From: Phymatolithon calcareum | Lineage: Eukaryota; Rhodophyta; Florideophyceae; Hapalidiales | NCBI GenBank assembly: GCA_977006965.1 | Contig: OZ345377.1 | Span: forward strand, 1,364,001-1,428,000 | DNA: 64,000 nucleotides | Direction of reading: 5' to 3' | Part shown: piece after piece, positions 9,463 to 19,860 of the stretch | How the letters are laid out: each line of letters starts with the position of its first letter | Numbering within the stretch: the first letter of the stretch is position 1 | Notes under the pieces: generated by a model | Database searches by the model: none | The model's input: only the letters and a program-made list of their open reading frames with translations | What the model was told of the DNA's origin: nothing | Program-made: the position numbers and the translations under genes

Positions 9463-11875
9463 ATGTTCTATTCTTCCCTTGTATTGACCAAGAAAGGAAG
9501 ACTTGGAAAGGTCTGGATAGCAGCCACACTTGGGGAGTCCCACATACCGAAGCAGTTTGCATATGAAGCAAAAATTGATATTCTATGTCGCACCATCGAG
9601 CAACCAGCCGCTCCATTTGCACTGCGTCTCTCTGCACACTTAATGCTAGGTGTGACTAGAGTCTTATCTCGAAAGTCAAGCATTGTTCTTTCGGATGTCA
9701 ACAGCGTTCTCGCTGCAATCCACAGACATCAGACGCAGATCGCGGACGATGCCAGGTCCAGGAGGAAGCGTCGCGGGTCCGGTTCTATTTCGCTTCCCAT
9801 GGAAACAGAGTCTGCTCGCTTCGACAAGATCACACTCCCAGCTTACAAGAAGGCTAGAAGGAAGAGCAACGAAACAGGCACAACAGGTCCCCCGGAATAT
9901 CTTCTTACTCAGGATGCGTCCATGGACCAATACGGACGGAATCCAAAATGGTTTTTGGATAACACATTGCAATCTGACGTCAAGTTGGACCTTGGTGCAA
10001 ATTTGGAGATGGAATTTCCGACCATTAAAGTCGGTTCACTTTTCGGCAGCGGAAGCGCAAACTCCAATCCCAAAAATTTGTTTTCCCAGCCTTCGCCGAT
10101 GTACAGGGCAAGAGAACAGGATATCACTCTTCCCCCAGGCTCCGACCTCGGCTTCGGTTCGGAAATTGCCCCGGAAGTTGGCTTCGATATTCTTGATGCA
10201 AATATCAGTCTCAGTCTCAGCATTCCGGCGAGTTACTCCCCACAACCACAAGCGGATCCTCCAAACATCGCTGAAGCGCACCAGCAGTTCAAGGATGCAT
10301 TCGGAATAATGCCTCGTCAGTCAAGCGTTCAGCACGTTCCCCTGTCTGTCATGGACCCGATGGATATTATGGGACCTCCACCTGACCCGGTAAGTATTGT
10401 TCAAGGAGACCAGTCCCCGGCAATTGTTGCTATGAGCCCAGCGGGTACCACAGCGACAGGAAAGACGAGAACGAAGCGTACTTCCACGGAGACAACTTCC
10501 AGGAAGAGTAAGCGGACACTGCGAATTCTGCAGTTCCCTCTGGCATCAACTTCACAAACGGAGCTCACTACTAGCATGATTCGCGATAATTTGAATGATC
10601 CTTCCGACACAGTCCTTCTCCCTGGAGCACCACGGCCGTATAAGAAGCGCAAGACTTCCAAAGAGGATACTCTCGGAGACCTTTTGCTGGCATATAATCC
10701 TCTACCGACGGCAATGGGAGACTTCTGGCGGCATACTGTTGTCCAGCCGACGTTGGCGAGACTGGGTATTCCAGCAGGCAAAAATCACGCACAGCTTCGA
10801 ACTCCACGGCAGCCTCACACAGGAATCCAACCTCTTTCAAGCCGGAAATTGCGCGGGGACAATGGCGAGAAGACCGGAGTTCAAGAATTTGAGATGCCTC
10901 CTCTTCCCATGTTGGACGACAGCTTCATGCTCGGTCAATCGACAGCGATTCCTATGGCAGTTGGTGCGTTGGGACATGGTGAAGCTGCTCAAGCAAGCAT
11001 AGCAGGCTCGGAGGCTGGAGCGCAGTCTGTGCCATCAGGTTCCATTGCTTCAGGGGCTTTGTCCATCGCTAAGTCAAGCAGCGGAGGATCAAAGGGCCCG
11101 GAAATTCTTCGCGATCATGAGCTGGAAATCATAACCGAAGCGGATCAAGCTGCTTTTGAATCTGCTCGCAGAATTAGTACTGAGTTTAGGCTGGCGGCGC
11201 TCTTGCAGCGCAACACACCTTTGAAAGGTAAGTAATTCTGACCCGAACGACAGCGTAGAGGCACTTCATGGTCTCTGATATAATTTGTCTTTGGCATTTG
11301 CAGATACCAAGAATGTTGGGGCGCTGACTGGAATAAGTACCGAATCTCCGTCAAGACGTCGTGCCCCAACTGATGACAGTGGGGCGAGCAAAGATCGTTC
11401 CGACCTAAACGACCTTGTGCTTGAGCAAGGAAATGAATCGAATGAACAGCTTCCGGTGGGCGATTCGGATTTGCAGCTTGAGGAAGAAACTGAAATGGAA
11501 CGTTTGACTGATTCCCAAAAGGGGTTGACGGTGATGGAGCGACTGAATATTCGGGCATTCAAAATTCTGGAAATTTTGCGAACAAAAGGGAAGGAGAAGA
11601 ACGTCTCTCAGTCTCTGCAATCAATTACAACGGTGCGGTTTCATACTGTTTGCGAAATTGAATTTCTCTACCTGAGTTGCTAACATGAAGCGGTAATTTC
11701 TTTTTTGTTCTCTGTTCACACGCGACAGTTTGAAGACTTGGTTCGCGATTGTTCTCGCAGAACAAAATCTCGTACATTTTTGCACATCCTCGCACTCGCG
11801 ACATTGGGATTCATTCGTGTTGAACAGACGCAGAGCTATGGTAAGATTAACATATTCGCTGGCACGTTTTACTGA
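9463..11875 (+). CDS. Cohesin kleisin subunit, RAD21/REC8/SCC1 family, three exons
   Basis: Exons are 9463–11227, 11304–11632 and 11729–11875. Introns of 76 and 96 nt have GTAAGT/GTGCGG donors and TTTGCAG/GCGACAG acceptors, and the phases agree. The product is 746 residues. The N-terminus has the kleisin signature MFYSSLVLTKKGRLGKVW, then ALRLSAHLMLGVTRVLSRK (about residues 52–70), which binds SMC3. The C-terminal winged helix is visible across exons 2–3: SLQSITTFEDLVRD, then RTFLHILALATLGFIRVEQ and the conserved-type tail around SYGKI, which binds SMC1. The middle (~110–600) is low-complexity, as usual, with basic RKS/RKR clusters. The protein closes the cohesin ring on chromatin in the nucleus. 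Whether it is the mitotic (RAD21) or meiotic (REC8) form cannot be decided. A third splice at GTAAG (11841) would give a worse C-terminus, so I end at TGA 11873. Confidence 0.88.
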
Positions 11876-12129
11876 TATGGCACATGAAGTACGGTTACCC
11901 GCTACTTTTTAGCCGCGTTCTTCTGGTCGCGTTCGTCGCGAGCTTGAAGGATATGGCGGTTAACGTAGTCATTATAAGTCTCGACTCGAATTTCTCCAGC
12001 TCTCACTTTGGCATACCTGTGCCAACAACCGCGAAGATCATTGACGAAAGACAAGCACAACCGATAATTATAGGAAACAGACAGCTCAATAAGTTAGAAA
12101 CCATTCGCAATCTGGAGAATTACTAAAGT

Positions 12130-12482
12130 TCAAAAAGACGCATGTGCAATAACATACAGCATTCCGTTCGGGTTTGCTTGCATAACACGAAGCGTTGGAT
12201 GCGGCTCTTCTCCGCGACGTGTTCGCGGACGTCTCTTCACCTTAATGATAAGGCCTTTGTGCGGCTCTACATCGGACGATATCGCTCGAAACCACCAGTT
12301 ATCGCGGGTGCGTGGCATTTCAGAAGTTCCTCCAAATTCGAATGCGGTGGACACCTGGAAATCGAAGCACACAAGATATCTTTTGTCAGTACTAAACGAG
12401 AGAGAAAGCAATCATCTTGTAGTCATGGAATTTCACTTACCCGCGGCCCTTCAATAATTTCTTCGTTCTCAAGGTCAGTCAT
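12130..12482 (-). CDS. Small spliced protein of unknown function
   Basis: On the minus strand exon 1 is 12482–12441 (14 codons, MTDLENEEIIEGPR), followed by a consensus donor GTAAGT. The 86-nt intron ends in TTTCCAG at 12355. Exon 2 is 12354–12130 and ends in TGA. Splicing is in phase 0 and gives 88 residues. The protein has an acidic start, an aromatic patch (DNWWFRA) and a basic stretch (KVKRRPRTRRG). I recognise no family. The consensus splice signals at both ends and a coherent frame support a real gene, but further 5' exons are possible. It converges with the cohesin gene. Confidence 0.5.
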
Positions 12483-12839
12483 CTCGTCGAGCTAGAATTG
12501 CACTGCAGCGAGCTTGCGGATTGAAGATGGGAATATAAACCTGTTTCTGTTCTGTTTTTCTCCGCGCGCATTAATCCGCGATCTCAACCCATCAAAACTG
12601 CATACACGTGGATGATTTCTGGGCTTTCCACTGGTAGCTTACAGAATTCCGATCCATTCCAGCCGATCGTATTTGTACCATTCGGCAAGTGCATGAAACA
12701 GCCGGCAATTGAAGTCGGCAAGACCAGGGCCAATTTTAGATTCCTCTCCGAGGAGATCAAACGCCACTTTCTCCTTGGCATTCTCATCCCTTTAATCGCA
12801 TTTTTATTGCAAATCGTGCGAACAAAGCGCGAAACTATT

Positions 12840-13586
12840 ATGGTCATGGAGCTCTCTGGGGTGCCAACCGCGGAGTTGATTGCGGAAATGGAGCGTCGCC
12901 TCTCCGCTGCGAAGGACCGCAAGCATCTGATTCTGGTAGGTCCACCGGGATCGGGAAAGGGGACACAGGCGCCAATGCTGAAGGAGCGGTTCTGTTTGTG
13001 TCATCTTGCAACCGGTGACATGCTGCGTGCGGCTGTGCGTGCTGGTACGCCTCTCGGAATTGAAGCGAAGAAGGTCATGGACGCTGGCGCGCTTGTGTCC
13101 GATGAGATCGTCGTGGGTCTGATCCGTGAGAACATTCGTTCCGAGGCTTGCAAGAACGGATTTATTCTCGACGGCTTCCCGCGCACAGTGGTGCAGGCAC
13201 AGAAGCTTGACTCGATGTTGACGGAAAGTGGAATGAAGGGCGTTGACTCTGTACTTAATTTTGAAATTGCTGACGACTTACTTGTTCGTCGCATCACCGG
13301 TCGTCTGTTTCATCCTCCTAGCGGGCGCAGTTACCACACTGAGTTCAACCCGCCGAAGACAGAGATGACTGACAATATCACCGGCGACCCGCTCATCCGT
13401 CGCTCGGATGACAACGAAGAAACATTGAAGAAGCGACTCGTCTCATTTCATACGCAGACCAAGCCCGTGCTGGAGTACTACAGGAATGCGGGTATTCTAC
13501 ACGCAATTGATGCATCGCTTCCAATTGCCGCCGTCATGTCACAGGTTGTGAAGGCCGCGGAAGCGACGAAGGAAGCAAGGCTTTAA
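12840..13586 (+). CDS. AK2: Adenylate kinase (AK2-type, long form)
   Basis: The 248-residue protein converts 2 ADP to ATP + AMP. Visible motifs in order: P-loop GPPGSGKGT (residues ~34–42), AMP-site [14 protein letters not shown] (~62–75), DGFPRT (~114–119), a long LID starting [20 protein letters not shown] (~154), and the Arg-bearing segment RRSDDN. The long LID and HxxSGRxYHxxFxPPK-type sequence place it with the AK2/long adenylate kinases of the mitochondrial intermembrane space or cytosol. The frame is open upstream to 12612, including a hydrophobic stretch; I chose ATG 12840 (MVMELSG) because the protein then has normal family length. If the upstream ATG were used, residues ~52–66 could act as a membrane or targeting segment. 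No intron. Confidence 0.9.
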   Translation: MVMELSGVPTAELIAEMERRLSAAKDRKHLILVGPPGSGKGTQAPMLKERFCLCHLATGDMLRAAVRAGTPLGIEAKKVMDAGALVSDEIVVGLIRENIRSEACKNGFILDGFPRTVVQAQKLDSMLTESGMKGVDSVLNFEIADDLLVRRITGRLFHPPSGRSYHTEFNPPKTEMTDNITGDPLIRRSDDNEETLKKRLVSFHTQTKPVLEYYRNAGILHAIDASLPIAAVMSQVVKAAEATKEARL

Positions 13587-13693
13587 TAATGATATTGATG
13601 AATTGCGTGTGTTTACGAACGACGCGATTAAGAATTATAAAAGGACTGAACTTCCTGTGAAAAAGTAAACGTTTTGTTCGAAGGTCATTAGGA

Positions 13694-14182
13694 TTAAAAT
13701 CTAACTGGCTCTTTATTCTTCGGATGTCTAGAGATTCGTTTCTTCCGGATGACATCGCGTGACTTGTTCCGCCGGGGATAAAAATAGGGACGCTCCTCGA
13801 AAGCCACTTTCTCAACCTTTTCCTTGCCCTCAGCAGACATCTCCGCCTGCATTCGAGCATCCGCACCAGCGCCGACTTGCGGGAAGCCAATAACGGGCAC
13901 GGGGATTTTGTCCAGGGCGGCGTCGCGGGCGAGCGGACCGTGAACGATATTGAGTTTCACAGGCGGGGGGGTCGGCACAAATGTCGTGACAAGAACTGAG
14001 CCATTGTGAGTGCGAGAGGGCATGCGTGCCTCCTCCGTGCGCTCTGCGGGCATTGGCAAGCCCACCGCGGCGTACACTTTTGCAGCTGTTTTTCGAAGCG
14101 CTGCATCGTGCTGCTTTTCCAAAGCTTGCCGCCGCATGGCTTTGTACGCCATCTTGACCTTACTCCGCTTGCTCTTCGCCAT
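13694..14182 (-). CDS. LLPH / DUF2423-like nucleolar protein
   Basis: The 162-residue, Lys/Arg-rich protein starts MAKSKRSKVKMAYKAMRRQ, the conserved signature of the LLPH (LAPS18-like) / DUF2423 family, linked to ribosome biogenesis in the nucleolus. The C-terminus is a second basic cluster (RNKSRDVIRKKRISRHPKNK), also typical. The middle (residues ~50–110) is Pro/Ala-rich and not conserved. It is longer than animal LLPH (~130) but similar to some protist and fungal forms. It converges with the adenylate kinase gene, with 107 bp between stops. Confidence 0.7.
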   Translation of the reverse strand: MAKSKRSKVKMAYKAMRRQALEKQHDAALRKTAAKVYAAVGLPMPAERTEEARMPSRTHNGSVLVTTFVPTPPPVKLNIVHGPLARDAALDKIPVPVIGFPQVGAGADARMQAEMSAEGKEKVEKVAFEERPYFYPRRNKSRDVIRKKRISRHPKNKEPVRF

Positions 14183-14633
14183 GACTGCGTTTTTCGTTAC
14201 GCGGCAGAGAGCTAGGACGGATGGCGGCTAAACGAGCGCGTTCCTCAATGTTGGCGCTCACCGACGTCGGCCCACTAATCCGGTCGACACATTCAGGAAA
14301 TCATTGTTGGGTATGATAGAATAAAATGACACGTGCAAAAGTGTATCATGTCTTAGTTGGAAATGAGGTGTGGGAAGATCTTGCGACTGCTATCATAAAG
14401 GGTTGAAAAAAACCAGCTCCGCTGTCATCCAGTGGGGACTTCAGTGCAATGCGTTCGAACAAGTCTAGCAGCTGAATTTGCGGTGCTCCAGGCTAAAAGG
14501 TCTGTGTCAGCCGCACTCATTGCGTCTATCGCCGGTTCAGTTCATCGCACCAAATCTCGCGCTCGGTCGCCTAACTCGATTCATCGCGAGTATTATAGCT
14601 CCATCTTTTCGCTCCCCCAAATCCGGTGAAAGA
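14183..14633. other. Divergent promoter region between LLPH-like and PRA1 genes
   Basis: The two genes are transcribed away from each other from this stretch. Short frames here lack domains. The PRA1 frame is open upstream to an ATG at 14478, but the extra residues look like random translated leader. Confidence 0.4.
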
Positions 14634-15233
14634 ATGGCGGACGCCACCCCGCTCCTGGGCAATGACAGGCCGAAAATTGAGATTCCAAGTGGTGTCGCTG
14701 CGCCCATCGAGTCAGCGCTTGGGACTATTGGCGGTTTGGCGCAAGGCGGCGTAGGGGCGGTAACGGAGCGAGGCATGTCGCAGATGTCGCGCGCACGCCC
14801 ATGGCTCGAATTTATAGATTTCTCAGCCTTCGGTCTTGCTTCCGCGCCGTCCGAATACGTTACCCGATTCCGTGCGAATCTTCGCTGGTTTTTGCTTAAC
14901 TATATAATGATCGGTTTCGGGATGGCTGCGATTTCCGAAATAACCAAGCCTATCACTCTGATCGGTGTAGTTTTTCTCATCTGGGTGTATTTCCAGCTCT
15001 TTGGTGCGGCGAACGAAGGCGAGGAAGAGCTCGTACTCTTCGGCCTCCACCTCGATGCGAGGGAAAGAGCCGGTCTCATGGTCGTGCTCAGCGTTATTGT
15101 GTTCTTGTTCGCCGCAAATACGATTCAAATCCTTGTGTCTATTGTCATGGGCACTATTGTTATCTCCGTGGTTCATGGTTGCTTGCGGAAGCCGCACCCT
15201 GACGCCCTGGCCGCAAATGATTCTGTTGTATAA
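14634..15233 (+). CDS. PRA1-family (prenylated Rab acceptor / YIP3) membrane protein
   Basis: The 199-residue protein has the PRA1 layout. A soluble N-terminus includes RARPWLEFIDFSAFGLASAP (about residues 49–68) and SEYVTRFRANLRWFLLNY (~69–86, the conserved R-x-x-x-N-x-x-x-F-x-x-NY core). Two long hydrophobic hairpins follow (~82–123 and ~137–178) with a short hydrophilic loop GAANEGEEEL between them. PRA1 proteins act in ER/Golgi Rab trafficking. Single exon. Start 14634 is chosen because MADATPLL begins a typical acidic N-terminus. The segmental duplication begins inside this gene at about 15124, so only its last 36 codons recur at 25442. Confidence 0.85.
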   Translation: MADATPLLGNDRPKIEIPSGVAAPIESALGTIGGLAQGGVGAVTERGMSQMSRARPWLEFIDFSAFGLASAPSEYVTRFRANLRWFLLNYIMIGFGMAAISEITKPITLIGVVFLIWVYFQLFGAANEGEEELVLFGLHLDARERAGLMVVLSVIVFLFAANTIQILVSIVMGTIVISVVHGCLRKPHPDALAANDSVV

Positions 15234-15861
15234 GCTGTGTTCTTATGCGTTGGAACTTGTAGCTGCTCTGCTGATATACCTCTTTGAGTGAAGCGGTTTT
15301 TGTCGTTGCTGTTCGAATGAAAATTCTAGCCGTAAGACTCAACTGGTGACTTGGTCAAGTATTTGCGTCAGTGCACAACTAAATTTAGCACATGGGTGTC
15401 AATCCTCCCGCAATGAAGTTTTTCGTATCTCAATGGTAAAATGAATAAAGAGGAAAGCACCAACATTGTAAACATGAAGACGACGCTACTTGTTTCTTTT
15501 AGCACCAGCCCTCAGTACAAGTCCGAATGCGGACTCGACAAGCAGCTAATGGACATGTCATGGCACGTGGACCGCAAGTCAATCCTGCTAGAGCCACCAT
15601 AATCATAGGGAAATTATGCTCAAGTCGTCGACGGAACGATAAAACTGAATCGCACAGCCTCGCAGCTCAGTGCTCATACAAGTGCAAGACCTGTTTGCTT
15701 ACAATGTTAAGCTTTCTCACTTAGAAGGCTCAAAATATCATTGTCAGCAAACAAGTGCTGTGCACCGGCCCGATCTATAGCTATAAAGCATGAGGCGGTC
15801 TCAGATCCTCACTTGTATCTCGCGCTACCCTGCAACTGAAGATATCAAAAGCCTAGAAATC

Positions 15862-15905
15862 TGTACGTGGACCAGTTAAGCTGCGTCTTGACTGGTCCAC
15901 GTACA
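15862..15905. repeat. Hairpin: exact 15-bp arms, 14-nt loop
   Basis: TGTACGTGGACCAGT (15862–15876) pairs exactly with 15891–15905. The same hairpin is at 26180–26223 in copy B. One arm's core (CTGTACGTGG) also occurs at ~793 beside the third paralogue. Confidence 0.95.
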
Positions 15906-15938
15906 CATTTCTGTGATTTTGAGTAAGAAAATTTTTTA

Positions 15939-15959
15939 TACGTGTTCTTAGAACACGTA
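15939..15959. repeat. Perfect 21-nt palindrome
   Basis: TACGTGTTCT, one T, then AGAACACGTA. It repeats the TACGTG core of the hairpin 35 bp earlier and is conserved in copy B. Confidence 0.9.
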
Positions 15960-16172
15960 CAGAATTCTCCTCCTCTCGTTCAGGTTGAGAAATGAAAGCT
16001 AAGGATGAGAACTATCCTCATTCTTGGCTCTCGTTGCTCAATTTGAGCGACATGAGTATTCAAACGTTCTTTTTGTTGTTCAGCTTCAGTATCAGTCACC
16101 GAAAATTGTGCGTGTTCAACAAAATATCGCGTCGACGTCGAAGTGAGTTGTCCATTCTGCAATTCAAATGAC

Positions 16173-16242
16173 GAGGTTGTTCAACAAAATGAGCTTAACA
16201 TAGCAGGACGTGTTACTTAAACTCATCTTGTTGAACAACCTC
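16173..16242. repeat. Inverted repeat overlapping the 5' leader of the zinc-finger gene
   Basis: Arms 16173–16193 and 16222–16242 (21 bp each, GAGGTTGTTCAACAAAATGAG) pair with one mismatch around a 28-nt loop. The right arm reads LLNNLI if translated in frame with the gene, but the frame is broken in the third paralogue, so this is more likely leader than protein. Confidence 0.9.
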
Positions 16243-16293
16243 ATCCAAAAACAACCTTGCGAATGCGACAACCTTCTGCCCGCGATATCCACG

Positions 16294-18324
16294 ATGGTAC
16301 CTCCGACTGAAAACCTCGAACCCACAGCCCAGCTCTCCGATGGCGCGGTTGAGCAACTCATTGGCAATGATTGCGACGAACACCCCCTTGTGCCATTCCT
16401 GTCCCGCGACGACCAAAGCCAACCCGGCGATATGTTAGACTTCCTCAACCCGAACATTCCGCTCAACATGGATGTCGCGAATATGTCTGATTTCCCGGAG
16501 CCCATTGCGGATGGTGCAGATCAGAGCATCCCATTCCATGACAATGGCATTCACCCAGAAGAATTGATCAACACGCACAATCCCATTGACTCCTTCTTAA
16601 ACAGCGCCGGCTCTAACATTGACGAGGACCAAGACCGTGTTTTGCGCACGGACAACCAGCAGCAGATCCGGTCAACTAATGAATTCGTCACCGATGCTCC
16701 TGGCCAAAGTTCTGCGGAGCAATTTCCTAACAACAGCGCACAGACTGCTGGATTTGCTTTCGACATGGACATTAACGTCGGTGCTGGCATTGCGGGACCC
16801 TCACTCGCCGGCATGCCCCAATTTGCTGCTCCCACTCCCGGATCTTCTTCCAGCGGAAAGCAGGCCGCAGCAATCCGAGTCAGTCCAACAGCCGTCACCA
16901 ACGTAAGCGGTCCACGCCACTTTACAGAATTCGGACAGACGTCATCAGAGGCTCCCGTTCCGGATTTCACTTCCCCAACCCCACCGATAAGTGCTGTCAT
17001 GCAGCGTTATAACGCGATGGACTCGAATGTTCAGAAACTGCTCTGCCGAGAGTTCATGTACCAGATCAACAGGTACTCACACGCCCTAGCTGTTGAAAAA
17101 GGCCAGAAGGGCACCGCCGATGCCTTGGTTCGTGCACAGGTGCAGTTGGACACTCTGGTGCAATCCCAAGTGCAAGCCGCGCCTCCAGCAAATACTCTCG
17201 CACAGCAACAGATTGAGATACAGTCCCAGGCTCCTCCCACCTCTCAGGTTCAGAATCGACGTCAGAATCAAGCTCAAGACCAGGTGCACATTCCGGTTGA
17301 TTCATTCAGGATCCAAGGAACGGAAACTCCAACAGTCTCCCAGTTTTCAGTCCATCCATCCTCGCTTGAGGCCTCCAACGGACACAAAACTTCTTCAGAC
17401 GGACCACAGCGCCCGCAATCCTCAGCCGCAATTCCATCCACTGCTCGTAATGGGACAGCGACGCGTAATCGCCGCAATGGTAATACGAAAAAAGATCCAA
17501 GCCTGCACTGCCATCTTTGCCTAAGGCGTAAAACGAACAACTCGCCGCACGTGCCCTGCGGGAATGTTGAGAACGGAACGTGCCGTAAAGCGATTTGCCA
17601 GAAATGCTTCACTTCAGTTGAGTGGGAAGGAAAAGTGGACATGGAAATCGCACGATCCCAAGGAAATAGCTGGAAATGCACACATTGCACCGGCGTGTGC
17701 CCGTCCACCGCGCAGTGCTTTGTGTACGGCCGCACTTCCAATCGCCGTCGGCAGAAAAGGCAGGCTGAACGTGAAGCAGCGCTCTTGTCTAACCGTCAAC
17801 AGGCCGCCAATACCCAAGCTGTTGTCAACCACCTCCAAAATTTACAGCCGCGGCCAGAGAACGCACAACTGGCCGGTGTCCACCCTCTCAACACCCACAC
17901 GGTCAACTTGGGTCCTGCCAGCTTCAATGGTGTCACTGCACTGACCTTCGCCGTTCAGCCGACCGGCGCGCAAAACGCGAACCCGAATATCCCGCCCTGT
18001 TCTGAAAACCCGACTGCCAATGTGTCCATTGAGCCATCTGCTTCCCACGGTGTTGGTGCAAGATACTATGCGGTCGGCGCAGCCCCTGATGCACAATACA
18101 CTCTGCCGTTGAACGTCGGATGGCCAATTGAGAACTTGTATGCGAACACCCCCGCTTCAGCTGTTGAGTCACCGTCCCCTGAAGGCTCTCATTCCGGCGT
18201 TGGACAGGCAGTCAAGCGCCGCAGAATTGACCGGGGCCCCGAAAGCGTGGAGGAAAGGAACACCGTTGTCATGGGTGCAACGACGCCGGTCACTCCAGAT
18301 GTCGAAAACCCGACAACGAACTAG
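16294..18324 (+). CDS. CDCA7-like zf-4CXXC_R1 zinc-finger protein, copy A
   Basis: The 676-residue, single-exon protein has an Asn/Asp/Pro-rich, probably disordered N-terminus (1–230) and a Gln/Val-rich middle with probable coiled-coil (235–330). A Cys-rich domain follows at ~406–477: CHLCLRRKT, then VPC, GTCRKAICQKCF, a spacer, and WKCTHCTGVCPSTAQC. The order CHxC…C…C..C..C…W.C..C.G.C….C matches the zf-4CXXC_R1 domain of CDCA7-type proteins, which bind methylated or hemimethylated DNA and recruit HELLS-type remodellers; that function is inferred. A basic stretch (RRRQKRQAER) follows the domain, as in CDCA7. The frame opens 28 codons earlier at 16210. I choose 16294 because a frameshift upstream of the same ATG in the third paralogue shows the leader is not coding. 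Copy B differs at about 20 residues, 17 of them in the first 251. Confidence 0.75.
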   Translation: MVPPTENLEPTAQLSDGAVEQLIGNDCDEHPLVPFLSRDDQSQPGDMLDFLNPNIPLNMDVANMSDFPEPIADGADQSIPFHDNGIHPEELINTHNPIDSFLNSAGSNIDEDQDRVLRTDNQQQIRSTNEFVTDAPGQSSAEQFPNNSAQTAGFAFDMDINVGAGIAGPSLAGMPQFAAPTPGSSSSGKQAAAIRVSPTAVTNVSGPRHFTEFGQTSSEAPVPDFTSPTPPISAVMQRYNAMDSNVQKLLCREFMYQINRYSHALAVEKGQKGTADALVRAQVQLDTLVQSQVQAAPPANTLAQQQIEIQSQAPPTSQVQNRRQNQAQDQVHIPVDSFRIQGTETPTVSQFSVHPSSLEASNGHKTSSDGPQRPQSSAAIPSTARNGTATRNRRNGNTKKDPSLHCHLCLRRKTNNSPHVPCGNVENGTCRKAICQKCFTSVEWEGKVDMEIARSQGNSWKCTHCTGVCPSTAQCFVYGRTSNRRRQKRQAEREAALLSNRQQAANTQAVVNHLQNLQPRPENAQLAGVHPLNTHTVNLGPASFNGVTALTFAVQPTGAQNANPNIPPCSENPTANVSIEPSASHGVGARYYAVGAAPDAQYTLPLNVGWPIENLYANTPASAVESPSPEGSHSGVGQAVKRRRIDRGPESVEERNTVVMGATTPVTPDVENPTTN

Positions 18325-19004
18325 CTTGTGGATGCGATGTGCCGGCGTATACATCAGGGGACTGTGCGTTCTTCGGATAAAGGTCACACCCCATCGTAAA
18401 TACATATTTATATTATCAGGGGACGCTAACGTCTCCTGATAAAATAATAATTTCCAAAAAACAAATAACTCAATGCCCGTACTGTATTGCTTGGATATCA
18501 AAAAATAATATTATTATTTTTTATTTTTGTTCTCTAGGTAGAAATAAAATATTTTATTTGAAGTGGACAATAGGAAAATAATTTAAATTATTTGCGTTCC
18601 GTGAAGAGTGGCGAAATGCCTACGCCCAGACGCTGGAGCCGTCATGGATATCTACTGCCGGGCATGAAGAGAATAGATGAATTTTATTGACAGTCGACTC
18701 TCACAGGCCTCTTCCCTAACCCTCTGTCTCTACACAGTGTTCATAGACAAGTTCACGTAGGGGTGGAGAAGGCACCCGACATACGTCAAAAATTACACAA
18801 TTTTGTTTGCCGACGAAGTTCAATGTTCGTTACTTTTTGATTCTTGTATCTCTTCGAGGGCCCATTACACACAACTCGCTTAAAAGTACCCATTCTCGCT
18901 CGCGGTAAGGGAGCTAAACCAGCTCACCGACTCTCTCTTAGCAACTATACGCGTGCTGCAACACTCCCATTGGACGCGACAGCCGCCCATCTACTCTCAC
19001 TGCT
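18325..19004. other. 3' flank of zinc-finger gene, AT-rich, no gene
   Basis: Contains a hairpin at 18413–18442 and an AT-rich block around 18480–18600. Almost identical in copy B. No coding frame. Confidence 0.5.
18413..18442 (+). repeat. 3'-flank hairpin, 13-bp stem, CTAA loop
   Basis: TTATCAGGGGACG pairs with CGTCTCCTGATAA (one mismatch) 89 bp after the zinc-finger stop. Same structure in copy B at about 28731–28760. It may lie in the 3' UTR. Confidence 0.85.
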
Positions 19005-19860
19005 TTGGAAGCACGTACGACCGTTGATTGTAATCTTGATGGCAGAGGGCGCCGCCGCGGCACAATGCGGTGCGCCGGTGCCAATTCTGTCAAGTCATCG
19101 TCGACTCGCAGAGATTGTCGAACTGATTCATGCAGCTCCGCTGCTGCGCGATGCCTGGCGGGAGACTTTCTGCTCGCAAGGGCGTCCGTCATACTTGTAC
19201 GCGAAACTGTTATGTTGTGGAAAGGCTTTCCAGTATGATCGAACAGTTGGTGTGTGGCGAGGTGTTTCGGGGTCGTGAAGCCGACGCTCCCGTGGCCGGA
19301 TTGGCGATGCGACGGAGGAGGTGGAGTAGATACAATATCACCGGCCAAAGAGTATTTTCTAGACGTAATTGGCGAAAACATATTTCAAAACCGCGCCACT
19401 AATCGCCAATTCCAGTGGGGCGTTTGTCATGTTTGGCGGTCACGGAAAGGAGCTCGCAGACGCGCCGTAGAAAGACCGAGAGCGCATAGGCATTGCATTT
19501 CATATCGCCGACGATGTGCTGGACATGACTGCGAGCGAATAGGCGCTGGGCAAAACAATGTGTGACGACTTGCGACAAGGACACGCTACGGCCTGCCCGC
19601 AGTGGTCTATGCATGCAGTTGCAAGCGTCCTCGCTGGGCCGCCCTTTCGTCGGACGCAAGCAACCAACACAGAGTGCGGAATGTCAGAGTACTTCAGTTG
19701 CACAAGGACGATGTGGCCGGAACCATTCGTGATGGTGCAGCGCTGCGCGACGTGCACTACGCGGTCGTTCAATAGAACCTGTGAAAGGTGGCGGCGTTTG
19801 GTGTGGATGCACCACCGTCATTGCAGGGAGCGAATTCATCGACCGCAGCGAACCTGACAT
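19005..19860 (+). pseudogene. Trans-prenyl diphosphate synthase (solanesyl/polyprenyl-PP synthase-like) pseudogene, copy A
   Basis: Fragments in shifting frames follow the family order: KHVRPLIVILMAEG (~19010), HRRLAEIVELIHAAPLLRD (~19098, first helix leading to the Asp-rich motif), CLAGDFLLARASVILV (~19155, another frame), SSMIEQLVCGEVF (~19232), then GIAFHIADDVLDMTASE (~19492) with the second Asp-rich motif DDVLD at 19510–19524, a TAG, and GKTMCDDLRQGHATACP. The first Asp-rich motif is ruined (RDAW). Several frameshifts and stops make it non-functional. No introns are visible, so it could be an old processed copy, but I cannot tell. The functional parent is not in the window. The substrate chain length (ubiquinone/plastoquinone tails) is family knowledge only. 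Confidence 0.75.

Larger units (their letters stand above)
15234..16293. other. Upstream region of zinc-finger gene copy A, with stacked hairpins
   Basis: No coding frame is supportable. The stretch is ~97% alike in copy B (25550–26611). It holds three inverted repeats listed separately, the last immediately before the zinc-finger start, which could shape the 5' leader or promoter. Confidence 0.6.

Noticed and set aside
11841-11912. Possible third intron in the cohesin gene (GTAAG…TTTTTAG)
   Set aside because: Reading straight through gives a tail (SYGKI…) closer to the kleisin C-terminus than the spliced version.
16210-16293. 28-codon N-terminal extension of the zinc-finger protein
   Set aside because: The equivalent stretch in the third paralogue is frameshifted and the region forms a hairpin, so it is more likely leader.
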